This document shows, piece by piece, positions 23,978 to 35,512 of a stretch of DNA of 64,000 bases (its first letter is position 1; every line of letters begins with the position of its first letter). A program made the position numbers and the translations under genes. Under the pieces are notes generated by a model, which was not told the DNA's origin, did no database searches, and saw only the letters and a list, made by a program, of their open reading frames with translations. The stretch comes from Portulaca oleracea. Taxonomy: Eukaryota; Streptophyta; Magnoliopsida; Caryophyllales; Portulacaceae. The stretch is taken from the NCBI GenBank assembly GCA_029582165.1, contig CM055886.1:28633169-28697168 (forward strand), in the 5' to 3' direction.

Positions 23978-24520
23978 TATGAAGGAAGTCTTTTAGGGTA
24001 AAATTATCAACATGAACGTTTTAGTGTGTTTTGTAAGCTTTTTGAAAAGTCCAATTATTTATTTATAGGAGGTCGGAGTAAAAAGTTATAGTTCGTCAAA
24101 ATCAACCCCATAATCATGTTGAACTAGAACCCTTAAACTGTTAAAGTCATATTCATGCCACTTGGGTATTGCTTGTACTCTTAGTAAATTGGTAAGAGCA
24201 TCGATGATTGTGTGTTGCCGTGTTGGGAGTTTCACAACAAGAGCAAGTGTGCAAAATGATTTCAAATGTCAAAAGTTGGATTCATTATCAAAGAGAAGTC
24301 CTAAGATGTCAAATTGAGTTAGGAATTGTGTTTGGTGTTTTCCAAGGCAATTGGAATATCATGTGACCAAATTTTTTGCGTGTCAATAGCCTTATGTAAT
24401 AGCTTCCACATGGGTTTTAGTGGTTTTATTTTGGGTGTCCTTTTTGTATACGCGGTTGGGGGCGGTATGTCCATTGATGTTTTAAGATATCAAGGAAGTC
24501 TTCTTGGGTAAAATTATCAA
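23978..24520. repeat. Direct duplication, about 500-bp period, second copy split by an LTR
   Basis: The block GGAAGTCTTTTAGGGTAAAA, followed by ATTATCAACATGAACG and about 130 more bases (23978-24150), starts again at 24494 as GGAAGTCTTCTTGGGTAAAA. It is then broken at 24520 by the family-D solo LTR and continues at 27178-27330. Between the copies there is non-coding sequence. Confidence 0.85.
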
Positions 24521-27177
24521 TGTTTGCTCTGCAGTATTTGGGGTTTATGAAGTAGGGGTTGTCGAATCCTCAGGGATGGTGTGTTATGTTTTTTAGGGGA
24601 TTGGTTTGGTAGGGGGTTCAATATGCAGAAAACAGTAAATAATTGAAAAGCTATTAAACTAATCTAAGCAAGAAATTAAAAACAACATTATGAAAACATG
24701 AATCTAAAGATGAACTATCCCTAAATCAACAAGAAAGAAAACTATAACTAAGAATGCAATTAAAAGCAACAAATGAGAAACTAAAACTAAATCGAATAAT
24801 GAAATTGAGAACAAGAAATTATACCTAGAATGCCCAAATCTTCACTCTAACCCGGATCTTGAATCCTTCATCTTGAACTTTCTCCTGAACAAACAAGAAA
24901 ATTGTGATTTGGATTACTAAGTGCATGTTTGGCCTAATTTCTAAAAAAATGTTTTTGCTTCTAATAAACAGTTTTTATAAAAGCTTTTTTTGAAGAGGTA
25001 TCGAAGTGTTTAACCTAATTTATGGCATAAGTTATTTTATTAAATTAAAGTGTTTGACCTAACTTATGATCTAGTGTTTTTAATAAATTTAATTGTTTAG
25101 CCTAACTTTTAAAAATCATCATTTGTTTTTCTAGAATAAAATTTTAAATTATCATATAATATTTACATTTTTCTCTTTTTATTAATTTTTAAATATATTA
25201 TCAAATTTTAATTTTAACAATAATTATAATCGTATAGTTATAGTTATAATTATTGTTATTATAACTATATATGGTCTTAATTAACTATATAATTCATTAA
25301 ATTAAATATTTATATATCAAAATTTTACTAAATACCTTTCATATCTGTAATGAAATTTGATAACAAAAATGTCAAAGATAATATTAAAGGTTCTAACATA
25401 ATATTAAAATATTTAATTGTTATCTTTATAAAAATCATAATATTTATTTAAAATTATGGAAACAAATCACTAAAGAATCTCATTGATTAAGTTGTGATTA
25501 GTTTGTAGGAAGCAGAAGCAGCAATTTACGGCTTCTGCTTTTGGAACTGTTTTTGGCCAAATCTGTTTTTGAAAAATAATTATTAGCTTTTAAAAAAAAA
25601 AAGCACTGTTTGGCCTAGTTTGTGTTTGTTTAACTCCAAAAGCTCTCTCAAAAGTTAGGCCAAACAAGCACTAAGAATCCCCAAATCCTCAATTGAGAAG
25701 AGAATTTATGAACCCTTGATCCTCCTCTTCACTAAAAAGGTTGGAAGTTTTGTTGAACTAGCACTAATAGGATTGAACCAAGACAACAATGAAAACTAGA
25801 GAGAACAAGAACTTAGAAATTTCTTAAAATTGTTGAAAGAGAGTTGATTACAATGAAAGAAATCTTGAGAAAACTTAGAAAGAGCTTAAACCTAAATCAA
25901 TCTAATTCTAAAGGAAAGATAAGAAAGATGCATAAAAACTAAATCTAACCCTAATTCTACTTCTAATCCTACTTATCCTACTTCTTCCTACTTGATAATA
26001 ATGTTGAACTTGCTTAGGCATTTATAGAAGGAGTAAACCAAGGCCCAAACCCTACAAATAAGCACACAACCGCTGCTTTAATTACTCGCCGCAGCAGACC
26101 CATCGCGGGCGACACAGAGCAAAAAGTGCCAGGCGATTTGGGCTGCGCGTGAGGTCGCGCGTGGCACCATAGTGGTCGCGGGCGCGACATGCTGGAAATC
26201 CGGTGTCTTGGCTGTGCTTTTCGCGGGCGGCACGAGTGAGTAGCATCCACGAAGCCTTCCTGCCTCCTTCCCTTATGCTTCCTTCCTTGGCCTGTAGCGC
26301 CCGCTACAAGGGATGTAGCGGGTGTTATGCCCCTGTTTTACACCAAAAATGGGGAAAGGGTTCCCGGGTTAGGGATGGCAATGGGGCGGGAAATCCCCGA
26401 ACCCGTCGGGGCCCCGCCCCGCTCTAGGGAAAAATCCCCGCCCCTATTGGGGATAGGGACGGGGACGGGGACGATTTACTAAAATTCGCTCGGGGACGGG
26501 GCGGGGATGGGGACAAAATTTTCCCCATCCCCGTCCCCATTTTCCCCGCCGGGGTAAATTCCCCGTCCCCATCCCCGAAAATGTTAAAATTACCAAATAA
26601 CCTTTATTCAAATTTAATATATATATTAATAGAAAGGACAAAGTAGTAAGTTTCCAATTTATTCTCACTTGTTGATGTATTATTGTTTGATTTTGATGTA
26701 TTATTACTTGAGCAAGTTAAATATGTTGTATTTTGAACATGTTAAAAACCGGGTTCGATTAAAAACCGGATCCGAATAAAATTTAGGATAGTTTTAAAAA
26801 ATCCCGTTGGATCCTCGTTGGGGATGGGGAATCCGCGGGGATGGGGATGGGGCAAGAATCATTCCCCGAAGCGGGGATGGGGACGGGGATGGGGATGAGT
26901 TTTGGGAGCGGGGATGGGGACGGGGGTATACTTCTCCATCCCCGATCCACCCCGTTGCCATCCCTATCCCGGGTCGGTTCCGCTTCGCTTCTCGGCTCGG
27001 CTTGACTCGGAAAATCGCTCGAGATTCCCTAAAAAGCCTCGATAGCTCATTTTCCTTCTAACTCTTTATTATCCTACAAAAACACAAAATTATCATAACT
27101 AATACATACTCAAGGGACTCAAACAAGCAAAACACCTTAGAAAATGATATCAATTCGGTTCGAAACGAGACCGAACA
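24521..27177 (-). mobile_element. Solo LTR, family D (Ty3/gypsy, Athila/Tat-like)
   Basis: The ends are TGTTTGCTC...CCGAACA, with a perfect 5-bp TSD ATCAA (24516-24520, 27178-27182). Minus orientation is inferred from the second copy (59595-60915), which adjoins a minus-strand coding region; both begin TGTTCGGTCTCGTTCCGAG on that strand. A minus-strand TATA (CTATAAATGCC) lies at about 26015-26026 and GC-rich hairpins lie upstream of it (26060-26330). An hAT MITE sits inside (26370-26966), so the LTR itself is about 2.05 kb. No internal coding is present. Confidence 0.9.
26370..26966. mobile_element. hAT MITE with TAGGGATGGCAA ends (597 bp)
   Basis: TAGGGATGGCAATGGGGCGG at the left, its inverse ...CCGTTGCCATCCCTA at the right, and a perfect 8-bp TSD TCCCGGGT (26362-26369, 26967-26974). 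The arms are filled with GGGGATGGGGACGG-type words. Confidence 0.93.
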
Positions 27178-27182
27178 ATCAA

Positions 27183-27727
27183 CATGAACGTTTTAATGTG
27201 TTTTGTAAGCTTTTTAAAAAGTCCAATTATTTATTTATAGGAGGCCGGAGTAAAAAGTTATGGTTCGTCTAAATCAACCCCATAATCATGTTGAATTAGA
27301 AATGTTAAATTGTTAGTCATATTCAAGCCACTTTTTGAGGTTGTTCCAATACTTTTTTGAGGTTATAATCAACATAAACATTGTAGTATGCACTTTAAGC
27401 TTTCCATAGACTGGCGTTACTATGGGCATTTTTGGCGTCTTTTAGACTTTAAACATCTGCGAGATGGAGAATTTGTTGGGGTTTACTTTTAAAAATGCTT
27501 TAAGGATTATTTGCACATTTTATGAATAGTATATTGTAAAATCACCTTCCCTTTACTGTATACCTTTCATGAATAATTAAACTAAACTTTTTAGAGTGAA
27601 CATCCATTTGTTCCAACTCCTTAGGATTAGTCCAATTTGTTCACAAAATGTTAGGCTCGAAAGAAGGTAATTTATGCAATCACTATTTAAAAATGTACAA
27701 AGTCACCTTAAAATTGTACCTGTTCAT
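27183..27727. other. Continuation of the duplicated block, then unassigned DNA
   Basis: 27183-27330 continues the split duplication. From 27331 to 27727 I see no gene, element end or strong repeat. Confidence 0.5.
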
Positions 27728-29651
27728 TGTAAAACCATGATAAACATGATTTAGGCGATCCCGATGTATTTTAGTTTGAAAGGAGTCGCCACCCGACTTT
27801 TTAAGGAAAAAAGCCAAGACAAAACCAAAAAGAAAACAAAGAAAGACTCCGCCTATGAACCAAGAAGTGGATTTGGGGGTAAGGTTATGAACTCGAAAGG
27901 TAAAGACCTTTGAGTCCGTCTCTCTCTTTAGAAAAGACTCTACTAAAAGTTTGAAAATGTGTTTTTAACAAAGTTTGGATGGGAAAGCAAATTGAAACTT
28001 CACATTATTATTTAATTGAACATGCAAAAGGAATAAAATTATACATGTACAAGCACTTTACATTAGGAAATAAACACAACAAAAAATACATATATGATGT
28101 TTTAAGAGGAGCTTTGCCAAGCCTTGCTTGACTTTCACCCTTGATGAAGCTTGCTTTGAAGACTTGAACACTTGATTTAATTGATGCAAAATGTACCATG
28201 ATTTAGGTAAGAAAAGGTAGGGAAAATGCTCTTTTTATGGTGTTTTGGTATATGTTTTTGGGAAAATTGGATTCTAATAATCTCGACTTTTGTGAATTAG
28301 ACAATAATAATCTCTACTATCAATTTAGATTCTGGTGGTCAAAAAAAAAAAAAAGATTGTAGTGGGACATCATCGAGAGTATACCCTCAATATCATAGAT
28401 TTTGTGTTGCATTTGATTCAAAACTTAGTATAATACTTTACCATGATTTTTAATGAATTTATGACATTTTTCCCAATTTTTTTTATTATTCTTTTAAAAA
28501 AAATCATAATAATTACTCGGAGTCTTAAAAAAATAATTTAAAAAATGTTTTAAAACTACAATTAATTACCTTTCTAGGGGCAGGAACGAAAAAAATAAAA
28601 ACAATATGGGGTAGGATTGAAAAAAATAAAAAGAATGTAGAGGTGGATTTGGTACCACTACAATCCAATTTTTTTTTTTGGACCATCAAAATCCAAATTG
28701 ATAATAGGGATTATTATTGTCTAATTCGTAAAAGTCGGGATTATTAGAATCCAATTTTTCAATTTTTTGTTTTTTTTTGGTGTTTTTTGGAGGGTTTATG
28801 GAGGATATGTGTTTTGGCTCAAAAAGGGTTTAGGAAAAGAGGAGGATGAGTATAAGAATGATGTAAGAAATTAGGGAGAGAATGTAAGAAAGATGAAGTT
28901 TGGGAGAGAAGACATGAGAGTAGAGTTTTGATATGAAGATATTGTGTATGGTGGTGTATCCAGGTGTGTTCTACTTCGAGCTTTAGGGTACTATTTATAG
29001 GCCTAGGGTGCTAGATGGGGGAAATGTTCGTGCGTGCATCAACTTACCTTGGATTCATCGAATTAAAGTCCGACAAGAACTTAAAGCATTGAACCACATG
29101 CATACTTTGGTCGGTAGCATGAAAGAGGATGAATCTAAGGGGGATGAATCTGCCCTGTACTTGGGGGGAAGAGTTGGATGAATCATGTGGTTAGAGAGGG
29201 TGTGAAGACATTAAAATCTGACCGGACTTTGGGCTTGGTCCATTCATGTACTTGATCTATGTTTACACTTTGGACGATGTGTGTGAATGTGTTTAAGTCT
29301 TTGTGCATGTTTTAGCTTGAAAACCTTGGACAATAATCCTTGCATGAAGGCTTCTTGAGACCACTTGGAAGCTTTTGCATGTCAACTTTACATAGCCCAT
29401 GCATGGCATGCATGACTAGGGTTTTGATACTTTTTTTTACGTAAAAGTTATGCATGCTTAAACTAGGACTTTGCATGTGATATTGCATGCAATTTTCCAT
29501 GTAAACGTGTGCATGTAGAGTGAATATTGCATGCAAGTCTTTCGGCTTCAACTCCCTTTATTTCCTTATTTCCTAATTAAAGTACATAAAAAGAGTGATA
29601 AAACTACATTTAAATAATACTATCATTATCCTAAAATACCCGGTGTCTACA
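27728..29651 (-). repeat. 3' LTR of element C
   Basis: Plus-strand ends are TGTAAAACC and GTGTCTACA, giving TGTA/TACA inverted ends. A stretch near 27840-27960 (AGACTCCGCCTA, GGATTTGGGGGTAAGGTTA) is homologous to the LTRs of element B. A minus-strand TATA (CCTATAAATAG) lies at about 28986-29000. The segment upstream of it (29330-29550) is dense in TGCATG. A MULE-type MITE (28262-28760) is nested inside. The left boundary at 27728 is an inference from the terminal repeat. Confidence 0.65.
28262..28760. mobile_element. MULE-type MITE in the LTR of element C
   Basis: Arms 28262-28365 and 28655-28760 are inverted copies, running from AAAATTGGATTCTAATAA to a poly(A)/poly(T) then TTGTAGTGG. No TSD is clear because of T-runs. 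The core is AT-rich and non-coding. The outer 17 bases match the Pack-MULE-like element at 13834. Confidence 0.75.
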
Positions 29652-29825
29652 AATAGCCCCCACTTTGATTGAATCTGAATAGGATGAAAATCAAAGTAGT
29701 ACTGATTATTGGACATTGGTTGAGGGATATGACTTTGGAATGCAAAGCCTGGGCGAAGCTTGGAAGTTGGAGTCATGTGCCTAACTGCTGATGACTTGTT
29801 CCTTTTGTGGTTGATCTCAAGCAAG

Positions 29826-30460
29826 AATGATGCCCTACTTGAAAATAGAGGGTGTGATTTGTCGCTGGTCTCAAGCAGGAATGATGCTCTACTTGAAGTG
29901 ATGGATGATCTCGAGCGAGAATGACACCCTACTTAACTTTTGATGGGTTTTTGCTTAAAAGCTGATCTAAAGCGAGAATGACGCCCTACTGGACTTTTGA
30001 TGGATTTGTGCTTGAAAGCTAATTTCAGGCGAGAATGACGCCCTACTTGACTTTTGATGGATTTCTGCTTGAAAGCTGATATCATGTGAGAATGATGCCC
30101 TCCCGAACTTTTAATGGATTTGTGCTTGAAAATTGATCTTAGGCGAGAATGACGCCCTACTTGACTTTTGATGGATTTCTCCTTAAGCTAATGTCATGCG
30201 AGAATGACGCCCTGCTGAACTTTTGATGGATAATGGCAATTCAACACCGAGAGACTTTACCGAGCGCGATGTTGACGGTTTTGATGTCGTTCAGACTTTG
30301 ATTTTGATGATTGCAATTCAATGCCAAGAGACTTCATCGAGCGCGATATGGATGGCTTTGATGTCGTTTAGGCTTTGGTTTTGATTATGAAGATTCAATG
30401 CCGAGAGATTTCACCGAACGCGATGTCAATGACTCTCATGCTATTTAGGATTTGGTTCTG
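29826..30460 (-). repeat. Tandem array of element C (about 60-bp units)
   Basis: Units of GAGAATGACGCCCTACT followed by TTTTGATGGATTTGTGCTTG recur from about 29826 to 30220. They are followed by about 68-bp units of ATTCAATGCCGAGAGA with CACCGAACGCGATG (30236, 30311, 30380), which resume after element A at 52231. Confidence 0.85.
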
Positions 30461-30467
30461 ATAATGG

Positions 30468-32969
30468 TGTAGACACCAAAAATAGTACCCAACAAGCACC
30501 TCGAGGATTCCGGGCTTGTTAGAGTCCTCGTGGACTTTGGAGTATATAGGCACCCCATGGATCCAAATGAATCAGGCCTAAGATGCTCCTCATGTCCGAT
30601 GCCTTGAGGTCCTCGTGGATTCCGTACCCAGGTGCTTCGCAGATCTCGTACCCGGGTCAAGGTCAACTCTCGGCCAAAGTCAACTCTTGATCAAGTCAAG
30701 GCAAAGCTAACCGTGATGGTCAACTTTTGGACAAAGTCAACTCTTGGTCAAGTCAAAGTCAACTTAAGAATCCCTGCGGATTTTTCAGAAATTTTCATAC
30801 TTGATAAAGAATCTCGCGGATTTGTCAGTCCAAGCCCAGCAAAATCTCGCGGATTTGTCACCAGCCCAGAAAATCCTCGCGATTTGTCAAAGCAACCAGA
30901 AAATCCCGGCGGATTTGTCGTCGACTAGAAAAATCTGGCGGATTTGCCGTGCCCGCCAAGAAGATCAAGCGCAGATTTTGCGGGCCCGAGAACTCCTTAT
31001 GATTTCTGCATTTTGGGCTCAGACAAATTCTCGCGATTTGCATTTTTGCCAGACAAATTCGCGATTTTGATTTTGGGCTCAGACTAATTCTCGCGGATTT
31101 CTGCATTTTTTCGGCCCGGACAAGTTTCTCGCGGATTTCTGCATTTTTGGCTTAGACAAATCCTCACGGATTTCTGCATTTTTGGCCCAGATAAATCCTC
31201 GCGGATTCTCGATTTTGGCGGACAACATTTTCATGATTTGATTTTTGGCCCGGACAACATTTTAGCGGATTTCTACATTTTTGGCCTGGACAGATTTTCG
31301 CGGACTTTTGCATTTTTTGGCCTGGACAGATTCTCGCGGATTTTGGCATTTTTGGCCTGGACAGATTCTCGTGGATTTTGCATTTTTTTGGCCTGGACAG
31401 GTTCTCGCGGATTTTTGCATTTTAGGCTCAGACACATTCTCGCGGATTTCATTCCCCAACCCATAGGAAATTCGCGGATCCAAATGCGGCCCGATCTGTA
31501 CAGATCTGGCGGATCCAATTTTACGCCAAAGAGATCCCGCGGATTTCAGATCATCGAGTGGATCCTCGCGGATCATGACAGGTCGGCCCAACATCAGCTC
31601 CTCGCAGATCCATGCCAAATCAACCCGATGAGTCTTTGAAAATTTCTAAGTATTATTCCAGAAGGGAAGTCTTCGCGGATTCAGTCAAAAGGCGCCCTTT
31701 TCAAGTCAAGAATGGCAGTTCACATAGTCAAAAGAACCGCTTCCTCCCCACTATCCCCACCATGGAGAATCTCGCGGATTTCCAGGAATGAGAGCCCTCC
31801 TGCAACTGTTTGCAACCTCCACAGGAGAAGTTTATATAAATGATCATCGGTGAACAATTGGGGGAGGGGAAGAGTGGGGTGTAGGTGCATTTTTTAGAAA
31901 TTATCAACACAAAAGTGAATCTACAAACACACTTTTTTGGGAAGAATCCCCGCGGATTTTGGAAGAGTGCCATTGCCCGGATTTGCGTGATACATCGAGA
32001 AAGTCAAGTTTAATCAAGGAAATCCTCGCGGATCCGCTAGGATTTGGTATACTTTTTCCTTCTGTTTTGTTGGGTTTTCTCTGATTTGTACTCATGTAGC
32101 GCTCTTCCCCCGCCCGCTGTAACTTTTCTTTTCTTTCTTTAGATGTTTGTTTAATTCGTGACTTTTCGTATGCATTAATTTTAAAATTTGGTGACAGCTT
32201 TGTTTTCTTAAGTTTTCTTTTTTCTTTTATTAAACCAAAACCCGATGAAGTAAGGCCGTTTTGACGGGCGGTGTAGGAGCAACCCTCCTACACTCGTATC
32301 TTTACCCCCGAATCCGCTTCTTTGGTTCGTGGAACGTGGAGTTCTTTTTATCTTGGTTTTGTCAATTTTCACAAAATTGACTGGCGACTCCATCTTTTAA
32401 TTATTTCACGCATGTTAAAATATTCCGATTTTATCTAAATTTATTTCGTGACTTTTTTCCTTTTTTTTTAGGCATGCAGATGACTACGAAGCCGGTTCGG
32501 GGATGTTCACTATTCGGAAATCCTCGCGGATTTCCGTTTGGTGGGTTCACCGAAGTACTCGTAAGTCCGATGAGGTGTCTTGGTCGAGAGGCTTAGTCAA
32601 GTTACATCATCATGGGATCTCGCGGATCATCTCGCGATGGGCTTGATTTAAGCCCCTGTTGACCGCCCCAGCGATTCATAGCCTAAAATGGAGGTCGAGC
32701 GGTCAGGACCGGAGATCCTCGCGGATTACATGCGAAGAACTTGGACCGACAGTGGGCCGGGTCAATCTGCTAAGTCATAAAAAGAAGAAGCGTTAGGGAA
32801 TTAAATTTAGTAAAATTAAATATTTTTTTTAACAACATGAAATAATGAAATCGGCAAAAATAATAATTCGTGCATAAAATAATTAAAAGTGCACCCTAGG
32901 AAAAATAAGCAACCCTACGTCGATCGACACTCCGTGGGGGACCGTGCCCTCCAGGCCGCGGGCCCTACA
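30468..32969 (+). repeat. 5' LTR of element A
   Basis: Collinear with 49662-52225 but with many 1-4-base deletions. A TATA box (TATATAAAT) lies at about 31830-31840. Upstream of it, 30780-31790 is dense in the motif TCTCGCGGATTTCTGC and variants in units of about 40 bp. A 22-base perfect hairpin CGGAAATCC-TCGC-GGATTTCCG lies at 32515-32536. Confidence 0.93.
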
Positions 32970-32974
32970 GTGGC

Positions 32975-33302
32975 TAGGGCTGTTCATCGGTTCAAAACCG
33001 AACCGAACCGGGCCGAACCGAATAAACCGAAAACCGATTAAGGGGTAAAATCCAAACCGAAAACCGAACCGAATAAACCGGTTCGGTTTCGGTTCTTGGT
33101 TTATCCGGTTCAAAACCGAATAATGCACACATTCATACGGGACTTTCACTGGACAGAGTCGAACCGAATAAACCGAAAACCGAATAAGGGCTAAAGTGCA
33201 AACCGAAAACCGAACCGAATAAAAATCGGTCCGGTTTGAATCGGTTCGAACCGGTTCGGTTCTCGGTTTATTCGGTTCAAAACCGAATAATGCACACCCC
33301 TA
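32975..33302. mobile_element. hAT MITE (328 bp) between the LTR and the PBS of element A
   Basis: TAGGGCTGTTCATCGG and the inverse of TAGGGGTGTGCATTATTCGG form the ends, with a perfect 8-bp TSD ACAGTGGC (32967-32974, 33303-33310). The interior is AACCGAACCG / CGGTTCGGTT words. It separates the 5' LTR end from the PBS. Confidence 0.93.
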
Positions 33303-33306
33303 ACAG

Positions 33307-33323
33307 TGGCGACTCCACTGGGA
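33307..33323 (+). other. Primer-binding site of element A
   Basis: TGGCGACTCCACTGGGA lies, once the MITE is discounted, one base after the LTR. A PBS of this type, assigned to tRNA-Arg, is reported for Ogre/Tat elements; I recall the tRNA identity from the literature and cannot verify it here. Confidence 0.75.
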
Positions 33324-34569
33324 CTTATTTAGTAAGTGGGTAGGACTTGAAAAGTCGGGTTTTTTTTTTTTAAAAAAAAAAGTTGTCACTTTTTTTTCTT
33401 TTAGGCATTTTGTACATTTTAGGGCCTTCCCCTTTGTTGGGCACATAAGGCATCGTTTAGGTTTTTATCCCTATTTTTACCATTTTGGGAAAACAAAACC
33501 ATTCAACTTGGTGGGTCCATTTAGACCTTCACTAAGCCGGTGGTTGTTTTCCCACTCGTGCATCACTCTTTAGTCCTTACGACGAAAGAGCAACCCGAGT
33601 GTGCTAGTCTTGCCATGCACCCCATGGAAGACAAAGCACTTGGGACACGAGCTAGAGGTTAGGTTAACCCAACCCTTGATCTTTAAACATAGATCCTTGG
33701 CTAGGTTGGAACTCATGCTTGTGTGCTATGTGTTTTATTGATCCTCGAACCCGAGACGTGCCTTAATGCTTAGACTTTAAAAAATAAAACTCCAAAAAAA
33801 AAATCATGCATTTGCATAGTGGGCTTAGATGGTTGGTTTGGCCAATACAAGGCTCAAGCCCTTGGAGTCCTCGCGGATTCCAGGATGGGATGTGCCCTAT
33901 ATAGCCCAAATCAACATTTTACCCCTCCCTTTAGTCGTCAAACACTTGTTTAGGCCCAATAGTGGACCTGAGCCCAAGAAATCCGCGAGGATTTTTAGTG
34001 AGCTCGGCCCCTACGGGGTCTAAACTAAAGTGTTTTTATGATCATACATTTGCATAAAGTCGTCCCCATCTAATGCAAGTAGGCAATTTGGGTCACACAA
34101 GTCTGCTCGGGCCTTGCAAATCCTCGCGGATTTGTGAGTGAGCCCGACCTTGTGTGGTTCAAATGGGTTTCTTGTCATGTGTAGTTAGCTAAAGTGGTAT
34201 ATTTAGCCCTTATGTGAGGCTTGAGCCTGAAAATTTGGCATTGGGCTCGGCCCGGTAAGGTCTAAATATGTTTTTTTTTTGGCTCGAGTCTGCATTTGCA
34301 TAAGAGTTTTATTTGAGTTTCGCATATGATCTAGAGCTCTAGTCCGGTCATTCGGGATTCAAATAAATTTCTTCATCCATAACATGCATCGTGTTTTGTC
34401 AGTCGGTGTTGAGCTGAGTCCTGAATTCCTTCATCTTCCTAAACAGAATAGGTTAGTTTCGGGTATATCAAAGGAACGAGACAGACCGGTTAGAAGCTTT
34501 TGATATCCAAGACAATAGTAACGAAGATCGTGCCATCATCCGACCGACGAAGAAGCGACCGACAAAGAA
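33324..34569 (+). other. Leader of element A, upstream of gag
   Basis: No long frame. It contains TCGC-loop hairpins TGGAGTCC-TCGC-GGATTCCA (33863-33882) and CAAATCC-TCGC-GGATTTG (34117-34134), and one in reverse orientation, AAATCC-GCGA-GGATTT (33979-33994). They are spaced 110-260 bp apart. Confidence 0.7.
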
Positions 34570-35512
34570 GTGACCGACGAAGAAGTTGAGTCTTTGGTAT
34601 TTGATCCATCCGAGACAATGTCAAACCCTAACAACGATCATCCTGAAGATCATCCTCATGGTGATCTTGAGGACAAGCAAGTACCTCCTCCCCCATCTCC
34701 TTCACGTGCTGAAATTGAACAACTCACCAACATAATCCTGAATATGCAAGTCACTATGAATGCACAGCTAGAGGCACAAAATCAGAGAATTGATGTTGTC
34801 ATTCATGCCATGGAGGAGGCGAAGAATTCAAATGAGAAAAATCGCACTACGGGTGAGAATGAATCACAATCAAGGAAGGAGAAAGATGGGTCGGTCCACA
34901 GGGTTTCGAACTCGAGACTTGACCGAATTGAGCAAATGCTAAAAGAATCTACTCTGTTTAACAATCAATTTATGGATGACATAGGTTTCACGCCTGTTCC
35001 AAGGGGTAGACTTCCCCCTAAATTCAACATGCCTGACATCAAGTTCCACGGTATTGAGAACCCACATCAACATGTGAGAAATTTTATGGGGGCTATGACC
35101 CTAAAAGGAGTTGAGGAAGACATTTATCATATCATTTTCCCTTGGACTTTTGGCCCGGACGTTATGAAGTGGTACAACGCACTTAGTCCTACCAAGTCTT
35201 CACAATGGAACACACTTTGCAAGGAGTTCTTACACCAATACTCCTACAACGTTGACATGCCTGTCACTTTAAGGGACATGGAACTAATGAAGCAAGGAGA
35301 GGAAGAGGCATTCTCTGACTACTTCGCTCGATGGAGGGCAAAAGCAACTAAAATGGTGGACCGACCTTCTGAGGAACACCAAGTAGATATGCTTGTTCAA
35401 GGATTACAGCCCTCATACAACATACATTTAAGGTTTCAACCTCTCAAGGACTTTGTCTCATTGAGGTTAGCTGGAATCAAAATCGAAAGTGAACTAGCTA
35501 ACTGGGGGCTGG
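34570..35512 (+). pseudogene. gag of element A, truncated by element B
   Basis: An open frame of about 314 codons. The N-terminal part is acidic and proline-containing (residues 1-45), followed by a coiled-coil-like helix (about 47-85). The conserved Tat/Ogre gag core lies at about residues 150-310 (FNMPDIKFHG, NPHQHVRNFM, IIFPWTFGPDVMKWYN, LCKEFLHQYSYN, SDYFARWRAKA). The family forms the virus-like particle and binds element RNA. The frame ends artificially: the last codons and the TAG come from the first bases of element B's LTR at 35513. Past element B (44478 on) the continuing frame meets a stop within a few codons and no zinc knuckle is seen. Confidence 0.9.

Larger units (their letters stand above)
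27728..30467 (-). mobile_element. Element C: 3' part of a Tat-like Ty3/gypsy element, split by element A
   Basis: On the minus strand there is a 3' LTR (29651 to 27728), preceded by a polypurine tract ATCAAAGTGGGGGCTATT (29652-29669) and a tandem array (29826-30460) that continues after element A at 52231. The PPT phrase AAAGTGGGGGCTA is shared with elements A and B. No coding is visible in the retained part. The 5' LTR is not found before the window end. Confidence 0.75.

Noticed and set aside
30632..31639. Overlapping frames on both strands with repeated DFCIFGPDKFSR or CRNPRE-type motifs (also 49724-50852)
   Set aside because: They come from the 40-bp CTCGCGGATTTCTGC units in the LTRs of element A; frames shift freely between LTR copies.
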